51,622 nucleotides of DNA, taken from positions 1 to 51,622 of the forward strand of contig NZ_JBLJBV010000104.1 of the NCBI RefSeq assembly GCF_047638075.1, read 5' to 3'. This document shows positions 8,519 to 16,656 of this stretch, in pieces. The position numbers and the translations under genes are program-made. Position 1 is the stretch's first letter; every line of letters begins with the position of its first letter. The notes beneath the pieces were generated by a model. It was not told the origin of the DNA. It searched no databases and saw only the letters and a list, made by a program, of their open reading frames with translations. Origin of the DNA: UBA6197 sp047638075 (GTDB lineage: Bacteria; Pseudomonadota; Alphaproteobacteria; Rhodobacterales; Rhodobacteraceae).

Positions 8519-10065
8519 CAAAGCGACTCCAGAAATTGGATCAGGGCGGCGCGGTCGTCGGGCGGCATTTCAGCTACGGTATCACGGGCGGCCTGTGCTT
8601 CGCCACCGTGCCAAAGGACGGCTTCCAGCAGTGTGCGCGCACGGCCATCGTGCAGCCAGCCGGGTAGGCCGGTAACCGCCTTGGTCAGGCCAATGCCCCA
8701 TAGGGGTGCGGTGCGCCATTCCCCCCCAAAGGCCGTGCCTTCGGGGCGCTTGTCGGCCAGACCCGGCCCAATGTCATGCAGCAAAAGGTCGGTATAGGGC
8801 CAGATCAGCTGGAACGAGCGTTCCGGCTGGCCGGGCAGACGCGCGGTCACCGATTTTGGGGCGTGGCAGATAGCGCAGCCTGCGGTGTGAAACAGCGCCT
8901 TGCCGCGCAGCACCTGCGCATCCGCCATGGCGCGGCGTTCCGGCACGGCAAGGCTGGCGGCGTAAAGCGTGACCAGATCCAGCGCGTCATTACCAACCTC
9001 GGCCCCGTCCCGCAGGCCGGGGTCAACGCCGGTCGGCTGGGCGAGGCAGGCGGTTTGGGTAGCGGTGCAATCACCCGCAGGGTCGGGGTAAAGCGGCGTT
9101 GAAAGGCCCAGATCTTGCGAAAATGCCGATGCCACCATGTCGCGCAGGGTCGGGCTGGCGGCCTTGTGGCCAAAACGACCCAGCCGCATCTGCCCGACGT
9201 CACGCGACCAGCCCCAAGCGGCGCGCCCCGAAATACCGTCGCCGTCGGCATCGTCGGGGTCGGCGCGGGCAAGGATTTCATCCGCGGGGATGGCCTCAAG
9301 CAGGCCAAGCCCGATCAGTTGGGGCGCCACCCGGGCCGAGGTCTGCGCACCCGGCGCCAGACCCGTGGCCCCCGCCACGCTGACATGCGGCTGGCGCAGG
9401 GTAACGGTTTCCCCCCCCGCCAGTTCAACCGGCAGCGTCGTCCAGCGCAGGTCAACCCGGCCTTCGGGCCTAAGCCCCGCCAAGGCGCGGTCTTGCAACT
9501 GCGTACCAAGGGCCGGGTCCGGCAGGGCCGCGTGCCAGCCCGGAATTGCCGAAAGATGCGCCGCGATCTGATCGGCGCGCGCCGGAACCGACAGCTTCAG
9601 CACCAGCGAGGTTTGGGGCGGTTGCGGGCCGCTACCCGTTGGCGCATGGCCCCGGCCATTGCCGGGGTGGCAAGACGCGCAGGACCGCGCGTTGAACAGC
9701 GGCCCCAGCCCATCCGAGGCCCGCGTCGTCGAGGGGGCCGTCACCCACAGCTTGCCAAAAAGCGCCTCGCCCAGCCGAAAATCAAGCGCACGGGCGCCGG
9801 TCAACCCGGCTGCCGGGGCGGAAAAAGCGCGCGGACCCGCCGCACCACGCAAGGTCGCGGCACCGCCGGGCAGCGATTCGTAGGGTTCAGGCGTGGCAAA
9901 CCCGGTAGGGGCGGCGATAACCGTGCGGATGCGCGCGGCCTCGCCCTCCGTGCGGGGCAGGCCATCGCCAAGGGTGCCCCCTGCCCCCGTTGCCGCCCAA
10001 AGGCAAAGCGCCAGCACCCAGGCAAACGGGATGCGGCCCAAAGCTATCGCGCGGCGCAAACCCAC
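8518..10065 (-). CDS. di-haem oxidoreductase family protein (DUF1111)
   Basis: A 515-residue exported protein with an N-terminal signal-anchor-like segment (IPFAWVLALCLWAATGAG). Two haem c motifs are seen: C129-ASCH and C396-AICH. The DPDDADGDGISGR stretch around residue 268 is a calcium-loop-like acidic turn common in this family. DUF1111 proteins are described as putative thiol or di-haem oxidoreductases and sit with imelysins in iron-responsive operons. A GTG start at 10065 with AGGGG upstream is used. The gene begins 11 nt after the first imelysin and overlaps the second by one base, so it belongs to the same transcript. Electron partners are inferred to be the downstream cytochrome. Confidence 0.88.
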   Translation of the reverse strand: MGLRRAIALGRIPFAWVLALCLWAATGAGGTLGDGLPRTEGEAARIRTVIAAPTGFATPEPYESLPGGAATLRGAAGPRAFSAPAAGLTGARALDFRLGEALFGKLWVTAPSTTRASDGLGPLFNARSCASCHPGNGRGHAPTGSGPQPPQTSLVLKLSVPARADQIAAHLSAIPGWHAALPDPALGTQLQDRALAGLRPEGRVDLRWTTLPVELAGGETVTLRQPHVSVAGATGLAPGAQTSARVAPQLIGLGLLEAIPADEILARADPDDADGDGISGRAAWGWSRDVGQMRLGRFGHKAASPTLRDMVASAFSQDLGLSTPLYPDPAGDCTATQTACLAQPTGVDPGLRDGAEVGNDALDLVTLYAASLAVPERRAMADAQVLRGKALFHTAGCAICHAPKSVTARLPGQPERSFQLIWPYTDLLLHDIGPGLADKRPEGTAFGGEWRTAPLWGIGLTKAVTGLPGWLHDGRARTLLEAVLWHGGEAQAARDTVAEMPPDDRAALIQFLESL

Positions 10066-10076
10066 CTGTGATGCCC

Positions 10077-11345
10077 CTACTGGAACACCGCGTCCGGGGC
10101 ATCAAGGCTATCAGAGCCTTCGACACTCGCATCAACGCCCAGCGCCGCCACGGCCCGCTCGATCGTGCGCGTTTGGGCCACCAGCGCATCGACGGCGGCG
10201 TTGATCAGCGCGGCGCCTTCATCATTGCCCATGGCCAACATCTGGTCAAACGCCATGCCCCCCTCAGCCGCCGTGCGCAGCGCATCAAGCGCCCCCACCG
10301 AGGCGTCAAGATCAGCGCGCAACTGCGCATCTACCGCCGGATCAGTCGCCGCGACCAGCCCCGCCACCGAAGGGCCGCTGACCACGGAACCATCGGGGCG
10401 CGTATAGCTGGCGGTATAGACGTTGCGGATGCCCAGACCGTCATAATAATGGCTGTTGTGGGTGTTGTCCGAAAAGCAGTCATGCTCTTCTTCGGGGTCG
10501 TGCAGCATCAGGCCTAGCTTGATCCGCTCGCCGGCAAGTTCGCCATAAGATAGGCTGCCCATGCCGGTAAGAATCGCCGCGATACCCGCGCCCGGGTCTT
10601 GCAAAACGGCAGTGCGGGCGGCCCCACCCTCGGCCCAGTTTGCGGCCATTTCAGCCAGATCCGCAACCAGCAGGTCAGTCGCTGCGGTCAGATAGGCGGC
10701 GCGACGGTCGCAGTTGCCGCCGGTGCAATCTGCATCTTGCAGATAGTCGGTATAGGGGCGCGCGCCAGCACCGGCATCGGTGCCGTTCAAATCCTGCCCC
10801 CAAAGCAGAAATTCAATCGCATGATAGCCGGTAGCAACGTTCGCCTCGATCCCCTCGGCCTCATGCAGGGTGCCCGACAAAAGGGCGGGGGTAATCTGGC
10901 GCGCGTCAACCTCGGTGCCGCCGATCGTCACCTTGGGGTTGGCGATGATATTGGCCAGGGCAAGGTCGTTTTCCTCATTCACCGCCGACGAGGACATATC
11001 GACATAGTCGATCAGCCCTTCGTCCAGCGGCCAGGCGTTTACCCGGCCTTCCCAGTCATCCACGATGGGGTTGCCAAAGCGGTAGGCCTCGGTCTGCTGA
11101 TAGGGCACGCGGGCGGCAACCCAGGCGGCGCGGGCAGCGGCAAGGCCAGATTCGGACGGGGCCGCCAGAAACGCCGTCACCGCCGCTTGCAGGTCTTTCG
11201 CGGTCGCCAAGCTGTCGGCATAACCTGCCTCAGCGATAGCGGCATAGGTTTCCAGTACCGGCACGCGGTCATCCGCGAAGGCGGGGGCAGCCAGCAGCGC
11301 GGCCATGGCGGTTGAGATGGTCAGGGAAAGAAGGGTTCTGGTCAT
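10077..11345 (-). CDS. imelysin family iron-regulated protein (IrpA-like)
   Basis: A 422-residue periplasmic protein with a clear Sec signal peptide (cleavage near APAFA-DD). The canonical imelysin motif is intact: G173-YHAIE with H175 and E178, followed by FLLWGQDLNG. A second conserved segment, DPEEEHDCFSDNTHNSHYYD, carries a cluster of acids and histidines. Proteins of this length and layout are the iron-regulated IrpA/ICMP type. It is first in the operon; the ATG at 11345 has AAAGGAATG upstream, and an adjacent GTG three bases earlier is possible. A TGA-N9-TCA dyad lies 64 nt upstream, pointing to iron control of the whole set. Confidence 0.92.
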   Translation of the reverse strand: MTRTLLSLTISTAMAALLAAPAFADDRVPVLETYAAIAEAGYADSLATAKDLQAAVTAFLAAPSESGLAAARAAWVAARVPYQQTEAYRFGNPIVDDWEGRVNAWPLDEGLIDYVDMSSSAVNEENDLALANIIANPKVTIGGTEVDARQITPALLSGTLHEAEGIEANVATGYHAIEFLLWGQDLNGTDAGAGARPYTDYLQDADCTGGNCDRRAAYLTAATDLLVADLAEMAANWAEGGAARTAVLQDPGAGIAAILTGMGSLSYGELAGERIKLGLMLHDPEEEHDCFSDNTHNSHYYDGLGIRNVYTASYTRPDGSVVSGPSVAGLVAATDPAVDAQLRADLDASVGALDALRTAAEGGMAFDQMLAMGNDEGAALINAAVDALVAQTRTIERAVAALGVDASVEGSDSLDAPDAVFQ

Positions 11346-11408
11346 CACGCATTCCTTTGTCGAAGGGTGGGCAATCGCCCACGGTTCGGGGTAAGTGAAG
11401 GTGATTAC

Positions 11409-11423
11409 TGACTTAAACAGTCA
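11409..11423 (-). promoter_or_regulatory. iron-operator-like dyad upstream of imelysin operon
   Basis: TGACTTAAACAGTCA has 5-bp inverted arms (TGACT/AGTCA) and fits TGA-N9-TCA, the pattern of the RirA iron-responsive operator. The Rhodobacterales iron motif attributed to IscR is a possible alternative. On the minus strand the dyad overlaps TTTACA and CAGTAAT elements that could be -35 and -10 boxes, so a bound repressor would block transcription. It lies about 64 nt before the IrpA-like gene. The regulator is inferred, not shown. Confidence 0.55.
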
Positions 11424-11501
11424 ACTTTGTAAAACAGATACTTTTACTCGGGATAAGAAAATTTCCTGATGTCCACCAAAGGCCGAGGCGCGCAAATAGA
11501 A

Positions 11502-11526
11502 AGGGCCGCACCCATGGTGCGGCCCT
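11502..11526 (-). terminator. terminator of rpmG
   Basis: AGGGCCGCACC (11502-11512) and GGTGCGGCCCT (11516-11526) form a perfect 11-bp stem around a 3-nt loop. On the minus strand it is followed by TTTCTATTTG, a usable T-rich tract, 26 nt after the rpmG stop codon. It also faces the imelysin promoter and insulates it. Confidence 0.8.
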
Positions 11527-11551
11527 GAACCCTTGCGGGAACGGCGCGATC

Positions 11552-11719
11552 TTACTTGATCTTGCCTTCCTTGTATTCGACATGCTTGCGCACGACCGGA
11601 TCATATTTGTTCGCAGTCATTTTTTCCGTCATGGTGCGGGCGTTCTTCTTGGTCACGTAGAAGTGCCCGGTGCCCGCCGTCGAGTTCAGACGGATCTTGA
11701 TCGTCGTCGGCTTCGCCAT
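11552..11719 (-). CDS. rpmG: 50S ribosomal protein L33
   Basis: A 55-residue ribosomal protein reading MAKPTTIKIRLNSTAGTG, then HFYVTKKNARTM and ending KHVEYKEGKIK. This is the cysteine-free form of L33 found in many proteobacteria, so it does not bind zinc. It sits on the large subunit near the E site. The start has AGGAGACTGATT upstream, a good ribosome site. A small CGGGCG/CGCCCG hairpin (11737-11753) lies in the leader just before it, and a strong terminator follows, so the gene is a monocistron. Confidence 0.96.
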   Translation of the reverse strand: MAKPTTIKIRLNSTAGTGHFYVTKKNARTMTEKMTANKYDPVVRKHVEYKEGKIK

Positions 11720-11736
11720 AATCAGTCTCCTAGAGC

Positions 11737-11753
11737 CGGGCGATCACCGCCCG
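11737..11753 (-). promoter_or_regulatory. hairpin in rpmG leader
   Basis: CGGGCG and CGCCCG pair across a 5-nt loop, ending about 18 nt before the rpmG start codon and close to the AGGAG ribosome site. It may modulate initiation or bind a ribosomal protein; nothing in the sequence proves this. A possible promoter (TTGACT and TAAAAG, 16-nt spacer) lies further upstream on the minus strand. Confidence 0.3.
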
Positions 11754-11858
11754 CGAAATCCTTGAAGCCCGCCTTTTACCTATGGCCCGCCCCGAGTCAA
11801 CCGTATTCGCACGAAATTCACGCGCAACCAGTCAGCTTTTGATTGGGCAAAGGGGGTA

Positions 11859-12569
11859 TCAAGCCAACGGCTTGCCCATCCCACTGTGGATCTGCGCCAC
11901 CGCGGCGGCATCAAGGCCCAATGCACGGGCCAGATCGCGCAAGTAAATGCGTTCAGCATCGGTATCGACCTTGATCACCATCAGCGAGGCAGAATAAACC
12001 TGCGCCTTCAGCCTGTCGCCCGCAGCTTTGGCCAACCCTGACACATCCAGCGGCGCGTCGAGTTCAGCCTGCACGAAGGCAATCTCTTCGTCCGAGGCGT
12101 CATTCAGATGCGACAGGATCGTTTCGCGTTCCGCCGCGTCAATCTGGCCGTCGGATTTGGCCGCCTGAATCATCGCGCGGATCATCAGACGGGCGTTTTC
12201 CTCGGCCAGTGCATCTACGGGCGTGCCTGCGGTCAGATTGCCCAACATATCGCCCATGGATTTGGCACCGGCACCGGCGGCGCCGGTCATCGCGGCAATC
12301 AGGCTGCCAAGACCCGCCTCGGTCGCCTCGGTCGCGCCAGCCGCAGCCCCGCCGAATTTGGCGAACATGTCACGCACGGCATCCTTGCCACCCGGCACGC
12401 CCATCTTTTCGGCCATATCCCCGACCTGATCGGCCATGCCTCCGGGCGCACCCGCGCCGCGAAGCGCCTCTTTGACCCCATCCATCCCGCCAACTTTGCG
12501 GTATTTGTCCGCCCCACGGGCAGCAGCGAAACCCACGGCAAGCGTAGCAAGCGTTTTGACAAAACTCAT
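11859..12569 (-). CDS. DUF533 / TerB-like protein
   Basis: A 236-residue protein. The N-terminus MSFVKTLATLAVGFAAARGADKY is amphipathic or weakly membrane-associating; residues 30-110 are Gly/Ala/Met-rich and low in complexity. The C-terminal half (from about ARLMIRAMIQAAKSDGQID) is an all-helical TerB-like fold with the characteristic A-K-SDGQID-AERE turn, which in TerB relatives binds metal through acidic residues. It matches DUF533 (E. coli YebE-like). The start at 12569 has AAAGGAG upstream. It stands alone between rpmG and rnpB. The role is unknown; relatives are linked to envelope stress or toxic-anion response. Confidence 0.82.
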   Translation of the reverse strand: MSFVKTLATLAVGFAAARGADKYRKVGGMDGVKEALRGAGAPGGMADQVGDMAEKMGVPGGKDAVRDMFAKFGGAAAGATEATEAGLGSLIAAMTGAAGAGAKSMGDMLGNLTAGTPVDALAEENARLMIRAMIQAAKSDGQIDAAERETILSHLNDASDEEIAFVQAELDAPLDVSGLAKAAGDRLKAQVYSASLMVIKVDTDAERIYLRDLARALGLDAAAVAQIHSGMGKPLA

Positions 12570-12675
12570 GACAATCTCCTTTGGGATGCGCGGGCATTGT
12601 GCGCGTGCCCACTGCCATTTGGCAAACACCTTGTGAGAATCAAGAAAAACGAGGGGGTTTTTAGATTAAAGACGC

Positions 12676-13098
12676 GCGCGGATGACCTGTAAGCCGGATT
12701 TTGTTCCGGGGCCGCTTGCGCGGCGCCCTTCGATGACCATTCCTCTGGTCCCGCCGTTACCGACGGGATCTAGCTGCCAACCCGGGCCTCTCGGGTCGAA
12801 GTTCCCTGCGGGCGGTCGGTTGCCCGACCAGCCCCGCGCGAGGCCCCTATTCGGCGTTGCTCCCGGTGGGGCTTGCCGTGCCGGTCCTGTTACCAGTCCC
12901 GCGGTGGGCTCTTACCCCACCGTTTCACCCTTACCTGCCGCAAACGGCGGGCGGTTTCATTTCTGTGGCGCTTTCCCTAGGGTTACCCCCGCCGGGCGTT
13001 ACCCGGCACCGTTTCTTCATGGAGTCCGGACTTTCCTCGCACGCCCCGGTTTCCGTGAACGGACCCATGAACGCACGCGGTCATCCGGCCATCCGCGC
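12676..13098 (-). ncRNA. rnpB: RNase P RNA, M1 RNA (type A)
   Basis: On the minus strand the universal core GAGGAAAGTCCGGACTCC is present near the 5' end (about 13021-13038), together with GGGTAAGAGCCCACCG and a 3' region ending AAATCCGGCTTACAGGTCATCC. The ends pair: GCGCGGATG at about 13090-13098 with CATCCGCGC at 12676-12684, giving a 9-bp P1 helix. P1 is followed by GTCTTTAATCT, which can serve as terminator. The RNA is the catalytic part of RNase P, which matures tRNA 5' ends. Ends are accurate to a few bases. Open frames across this region are artefacts. Confidence 0.96.
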
Positions 13099-13104
13099 CA
13101 AGGC

Positions 13105-13133
13105 GACATAAGCCTGCGGAATGCTTGGGTCAA
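13105..13133 (-). promoter_or_regulatory. rnpB promoter
   Basis: On the minus strand TTGACC (complement of 13128-13133) and TATGTC (complement of 13105-13110) are 17 nt apart. The predicted start of transcription, about 7 nt after the -10 box, falls at 13098, exactly where the P1 helix of RNase P RNA should begin. Confidence 0.75.
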
Positions 13134-13176
13134 TGGGCATCACCCTGCCAGTCGTGCCGCATGGTGGGCGGTAGAT

Positions 13177-13200
13177 GAGTATTTAGGCCAAAAAAAAGCC
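13177..13200 (+). repeat. GAGTATTT..CCAAAAAAAAGC unit, plus orientation
   Basis: A single 24-bp unit of the dispersed element (GAGTATTTAGGCCAAAAAAA followed by AGCC). It faces the copy at 13216-13281 in inverted orientation, so the A8 and T8 tracts and the GAGTATTT/AAATACTC ends can pair into a long hairpin downstream of the amidase gene. This may end transcription of the gatC-gatA-lipoprotein-amidase operon. Confidence 0.6.
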
Positions 13201-13215
13201 AAAGAGCTTTTTCGC

Positions 13216-13281
13216 GCTTTTTTTTGGTCAAAATACTCCGGGGGTGAGGCGCGGATTCCGCGCCGAGGGGGCAGCGCCCCC
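13216..13281 (-). repeat. composite palindromic repeat, copy 2
   Basis: Read on the minus strand: GGGGGCGCTGCCCCC (13281-13267), a hairpin with GGCGCGG and CCGCGCC arms (13264-13248), then CCCCCGGAGTATTTTGACCA and an A8 tract ending GC. The first and third modules match copy 1 at 2840-2904 almost exactly. The middle hairpin differs in sequence yet keeps its pairing. It lies directly after the amidase stop codon. Confidence 0.7.
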
Positions 13282-13295
13282 TGCCCCGGTTGCGG

Positions 13296-13982
13296 TTAAA
13301 CACACGGGTAGCGGCGGGCAAGATCTGCGATGGCATGTAAATCTTCAGCCGATACTGGCCCGCGCGCCCAAGGACGGAAGCGTATGCGGTAAGCGGCCAG
13401 CAAAACCTCAGCCGGGGCTTCGGGGTATCCGAAGGCACGGGCATAGCCGGCGAAGGATTGGGCAGTGTCATTTCTTGCAATTGCCGACTGCGGATCTGGC
13501 CAGACCGAAAGCCCCGCCAACGCAAGCCTGTGCCAGTCAAAGCGCGGGCCGGGGTCGCGTTTACGATCGGGCGCCATATCGGAATGGGCAATCACACCTT
13601 CGGGCGGAATTGACCAGCGGCCAAGGATCCCGGCAAGCAAAGCCTCAAGCGCCGCCATCTGCGGTTCGGGAAAGGGCGCATCGCCGGTATTGGCCAGCTC
13701 AATCCCGATCGAACGCGAGTTCACATCCTGCGCGCCCCGCCATTCGCCCGCCCCCGCGTGCCAGGCACGGCGCGATTCGTCGACCAGCGGCTCGGTGGTG
13801 CCATCCTCGCCGATCAACCAATGCGCGGATACCTCATGCGCGGGGTCACAAAGCCGGTCACGCGCAGCCGCAAGGCTTTGCATGGCGGTATAGTGGAGCA
13901 CCACCAGCGAGGGCACCGCCCCACCTCGGCGCGCCCCATGATTGGGCGAAGGGGCGGGCGTGCGGGTCTGGGCCGCAGTCAT
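13296..13982 (-). CDS. N-acetylmuramoyl-L-alanine amidase (Amidase_2 domain)
   Basis: A 228-residue zinc amidase that cleaves the bond between muramic acid and the peptide stem, acting in cell-wall recycling or turnover. Zinc-site residues are seen at H30 (VVLHYT), H133 and D143 (AHSDMAPDRKRDPG); E95 in SIGIE is the conserved acid. No signal peptide is evident, so the protein may be the cytosolic AmpD-like recycling enzyme rather than an envelope AmiD. The start ATG lies 2 nt after the stop of the lipoprotein gene, so it is the last gene of the gatC-gatA operon. Confidence 0.9.
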   Translation of the reverse strand: MTAAQTRTPAPSPNHGARRGGAVPSLVVLHYTAMQSLAAARDRLCDPAHEVSAHWLIGEDGTTEPLVDESRRAWHAGAGEWRGAQDVNSRSIGIELANTGDAPFPEPQMAALEALLAGILGRWSIPPEGVIAHSDMAPDRKRDPGPRFDWHRLALAGLSVWPDPQSAIARNDTAQSFAGYARAFGYPEAPAEVLLAAYRIRFRPWARGPVSAEDLHAIADLARRYPCV

Positions 13983-13984
13983 CG

Positions 13985-14722
13985 TTACTGGCGCGCGGCC
14001 TGAAACGGCGTCGGGTCCCAGAAGCAGGCGAAACCATCGCCGTCCGGGTCCAGGTTGCCGGGGTCTTTTTGCGGCCCGCCCCGGTTCAGAAAGGCGATCT
14101 GCGCCTGATCGAGCGAGGTGAACTTTGCACAGGCGCGGGTGTGGTTGCTTAGCGACAGGCCGCCGCGCTTCCAGACGGGCTCGCCCAGGCGGTTGGTTGC
14201 CTGTAGCGCATAGGCGGCCAGGTTTGGTCCGGTATCACCACTGCGGGGCGGCAGCGCACCTGGCTGGATCTGCTGATAGGCGGCGCGGTTCGCCTCCATT
14301 CTGGCCTTGTCGCTGGCGATGGTTTCGCGCGAGGCAACAGCATCAAAATTGTTCTCGTCCGAGATCACCGCCCCTGAGGAATCGCGCGGCAACGGTGCGG
14401 CATTGGCCTGCGCAACCGCACTGGGGCCGCTTTGCACCGGGGCCGGCGCCACCGCTGCACCCATCGCATTCATCGGCGCGTTCTGGGCTTCCCCCGACCG
14501 GGGCGGCAACGTTGCGCCAAGCGAGTCAAGCCGCACCGCGCCAGCGTTGGCGGCCTGCATCTGGGGTGCTGCGGGTGCCGGGCGCTGGCCCTGAAGCGCG
14601 GCTTCGCGCTGCGAAAGGTAATCTCTGTAATCCCCAAAACCAACGCCGGGGCCACTATTGGGCACGGCGGGCTGGCAGGCTGCGATTGCCAGCACCGGAA
14701 GAATAAGAAGGGTCTTGCGCAT
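13985..14722 (-). CDS. lipoprotein with C-terminal excalibur-like DxDGDGxxC region
   Basis: A 245-residue protein. MRKTLLILPVLAIAAC is a lipoprotein leader with the acylated Cys at 16. A long Ala/Pro/Gln-rich, probably disordered middle follows. The C-terminus holds a compact domain ending NLDPDGDGFACFWDPTPF, which resembles the excalibur calcium-binding motif (DxDGDGxxC) with an earlier Cys in HTRACAKF as possible disulfide partner. Start chosen at 14722, with AAGGATGG upstream. The gene sits 28 nt after gatA and 2 nt before the amidase, suggesting a peptidoglycan-associated role; function is otherwise unknown. Confidence 0.75.
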   Translation of the reverse strand: MRKTLLILPVLAIAACQPAVPNSGPGVGFGDYRDYLSQREAALQGQRPAPAAPQMQAANAGAVRLDSLGATLPPRSGEAQNAPMNAMGAAVAPAPVQSGPSAVAQANAAPLPRDSSGAVISDENNFDAVASRETIASDKARMEANRAAYQQIQPGALPPRSGDTGPNLAAYALQATNRLGEPVWKRGGLSLSNHTRACAKFTSLDQAQIAFLNRGGPQKDPGNLDPDGDGFACFWDPTPFQAARQ

Positions 14723-14750
14723 CACATCACCATCCTTGGGGTCAGCCCCC

Positions 14751-16232
14751 CTACCACCATTTGCCCGGCTTGGCTGCAAAACCCGCCGCACGTTCCAGCA
14801 CATGGGCGTGATTAAGCAAATCACCCTCCTGCCATGGCCGCCCGATCAGTTGCAGCCCCATCGGCAGGCCCTTGGCATCAAGCCCGGTAGGCACCACGAC
14901 CCCCGGCAGCCCCGCCAGGTTGACCGTGACCGTGAACACGTCATTGAGATACATCTCAACCGGGTCGGCATTGGCCATTTCCCCCAGACCGAAGGCCGAA
15001 GACGGGGTGGCGGGCGTCAAGATCGCGTCGATCCCGTCGGCAAACACCTGATCGAAGTCGCGTTTGATCAGCGCGCGCACCTTGCGGGCGCGGTTATAAT
15101 AGGCGTCGTAGAACCCGGCGCTAAGCACATAGGTGCCGATCATCACGCGGCGCTGAACCTCTTTGCCAAAACCCTCGGCGCGGGTCCGTTCATACATTTC
15201 AGTGATGCCGTCGCCCGCGCCCAGTTTCGCCCGGTGGCCATAGCGCACCCCGTCATAGCGCGCGAGGTTCGAGGACGCCTCGGCAGGGGCGATGACGTAA
15301 TAGGCCGGCAGCGCGTATTTGGTGTGCGGCAGGCTGATATCAACAATCTCGGCGCCGGCGTCTTTCAGCATCGCGGTGCCAGTCGCCCAAAGCGCCTCAA
15401 TCTCGGCGGGCATGCCGTCCATCCGGTATTCGAGCGGAATTCCGATCTTCTTGCCACGAATATCGCCGGTCAGGGCGGCTTCGAAGTCAGGCACCGCAAT
15501 ATCGGCGCTGGTCGAATCTTTCGGGTCATGGCTGCACATTGCGCCCAGCATGATCGCCGCATCGCGCACCGATTTGGTCATCGGCCCTGCCTGATCCAGG
15601 GACGAGGCAAAGGCCACCACCCCCCAGCGCGACACCCGCCCATAGGTCGGCTTGATCCCCACGATCCCCGTAAAAGCGGCCGGCTGGCGGATAGAGCCGC
15701 CGGTGTCGGTGCCGGTCGCGGCAAGGCACAGATCAGCGGCCACAGCGGCGGCTGACCCGCCCGAAGATCCGCCCGGCGTCAGCTGCCGGTCGTCCACTTT
15801 CCAGGGGTTGACCACATTGCCATAGCACGCGCTTTCGTTTGAACTGCCCATGGCAAACTCATCCATGTTCAGCTTGCCCAGCATCACCGCGCCCGCATCC
15901 CACAAGTTTTGGGTCACGGTTGATTCGTATTCCGGCTTAAAACCACGCAAAATGTTCGATGCCGCCTGCGATGGCACACCTTTGGTGCAGAAAAGATCCT
16001 TGATGCCCAAGGGGATGCCGCACATATCCGGCGCAGCCCCGGCCTTGATCCGCTGGTCGGCGGCGGCGGCCTGACTGCGCGCGATATCAGGCGTGTGATG
16101 CACAAAGGCATTCAGCGCCCCCGCGCCCTCGATTTCGGCCAGACAGGCGTCGGTCAGCTCAGCCGCGCTCACATCGCCCTTGCGCAATGCGTCACGGGCG
16201 GCGGCAATGGTCAGTTTGTTCAACGCGCTCAT
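14751..16232 (-). CDS. gatA: Asp-tRNA(Asn)/Glu-tRNA(Gln) amidotransferase subunit A
   Basis: A 493-residue amidase subunit of GatCAB, which converts Glu-tRNA(Gln) or Asp-tRNA(Asn) to the correctly charged form by releasing ammonia from glutamine. The amidase-signature triad is seen: K78 (GIKDL), S156 in GGSSGGSAAA and nucleophile S180 in TDTGGSIRQP. The length is that expected. Its ATG overlaps the gatC stop by 4 nt (ATGA), so the two are coupled. gatB is not in the window, which is common in this order, where it lies elsewhere. Confidence 0.97.
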   Translation of the reverse strand: MSALNKLTIAAARDALRKGDVSAAELTDACLAEIEGAGALNAFVHHTPDIARSQAAAADQRIKAGAAPDMCGIPLGIKDLFCTKGVPSQAASNILRGFKPEYESTVTQNLWDAGAVMLGKLNMDEFAMGSSNESACYGNVVNPWKVDDRQLTPGGSSGGSAAAVAADLCLAATGTDTGGSIRQPAAFTGIVGIKPTYGRVSRWGVVAFASSLDQAGPMTKSVRDAAIMLGAMCSHDPKDSTSADIAVPDFEAALTGDIRGKKIGIPLEYRMDGMPAEIEALWATGTAMLKDAGAEIVDISLPHTKYALPAYYVIAPAEASSNLARYDGVRYGHRAKLGAGDGITEMYERTRAEGFGKEVQRRVMIGTYVLSAGFYDAYYNRARKVRALIKRDFDQVFADGIDAILTPATPSSAFGLGEMANADPVEMYLNDVFTVTVNLAGLPGVVVPTGLDAKGLPMGLQLIGRPWQEGDLLNHAHVLERAAGFAAKPGKWW

Positions 16233-16516
16233 TCGACCACCTTCGGCACTGCAAAAAACCCTTCGCGCGCATCAGGCGCGTTCGACAGAATCCTGGCCTG
16301 ATAGCCGCCATCGGTCACCACATCTTCGCGCCGCTTCAGACGCATCGGGGTGACCGAGGTCATGGGCTCGATCCCGGTCACATCGACCTCATTGAGTTGC
16401 TCCATGAAGGAAAGAATACCCGACAACTCTCCGGCAAGGGCCGGAAGCTCGGCTTCGGGGACCGCGATGCGGGCCAGATGCGCCACTTTTCGCGCGGTGT
16501 CGATGTCAATGGACAT
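16229..16516 (-). CDS. gatC: Asp-tRNA(Asn)/Glu-tRNA(Gln) amidotransferase subunit C
   Basis: A 95-residue protein beginning MSIDIDTARKVAHLARIAV, the standard GatC opening, with GILSFMEQLNEVDVTG and the later PMTSVTP and LRREDVVTDGG-like segments. GatC wraps around GatA and GatB and stabilises the amidotransferase. The start at 16516 is set by similarity; the frame runs further upstream into non-homologous sequence. It leads the operon gatC-gatA-lipoprotein-amidase and is divergent from the metallo-hydrolase gene. Confidence 0.95.
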   Translation of the reverse strand: MSIDIDTARKVAHLARIAVPEAELPALAGELSGILSFMEQLNEVDVTGIEPMTSVTPMRLKRREDVVTDGGYQARILSNAPDAREGFFAVPKVVE

Positions 16517-16656
16517 GGGGGTCTCCGGTTTTGTTGCGCCGGGTTTAGCGCCCCAGCCCCTTTCGTGCAAGATAGCTGGCCATGGCGCGCAACGCCCCCT
16601 TTTCTTTCGCCCGTGACGCGCTAGGCTGAATACAGAAGCGATGACGGGAGAACGCG

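Noticed and set aside
9115..10071. 318-codon frame opposite the di-haem gene
   Set aside because: Arg/Gly/Pro-rich translation typical of shadow frames; the di-haem protein has two haem motifs and operon context.
12682..13299. Open frames of up to 205 codons across 12.7-13.3 kb on the plus strand
   Set aside because: They lie antisense to the RNase P RNA, whose conserved core and P1 pairing explain the sequence; the translations are low-complexity and match nothing.
14658..15755. 365-codon frame on the plus strand over gatA
   Set aside because: It is the mirror of gatA codon bias in GC-rich DNA; gatA on the other strand has all catalytic residues.
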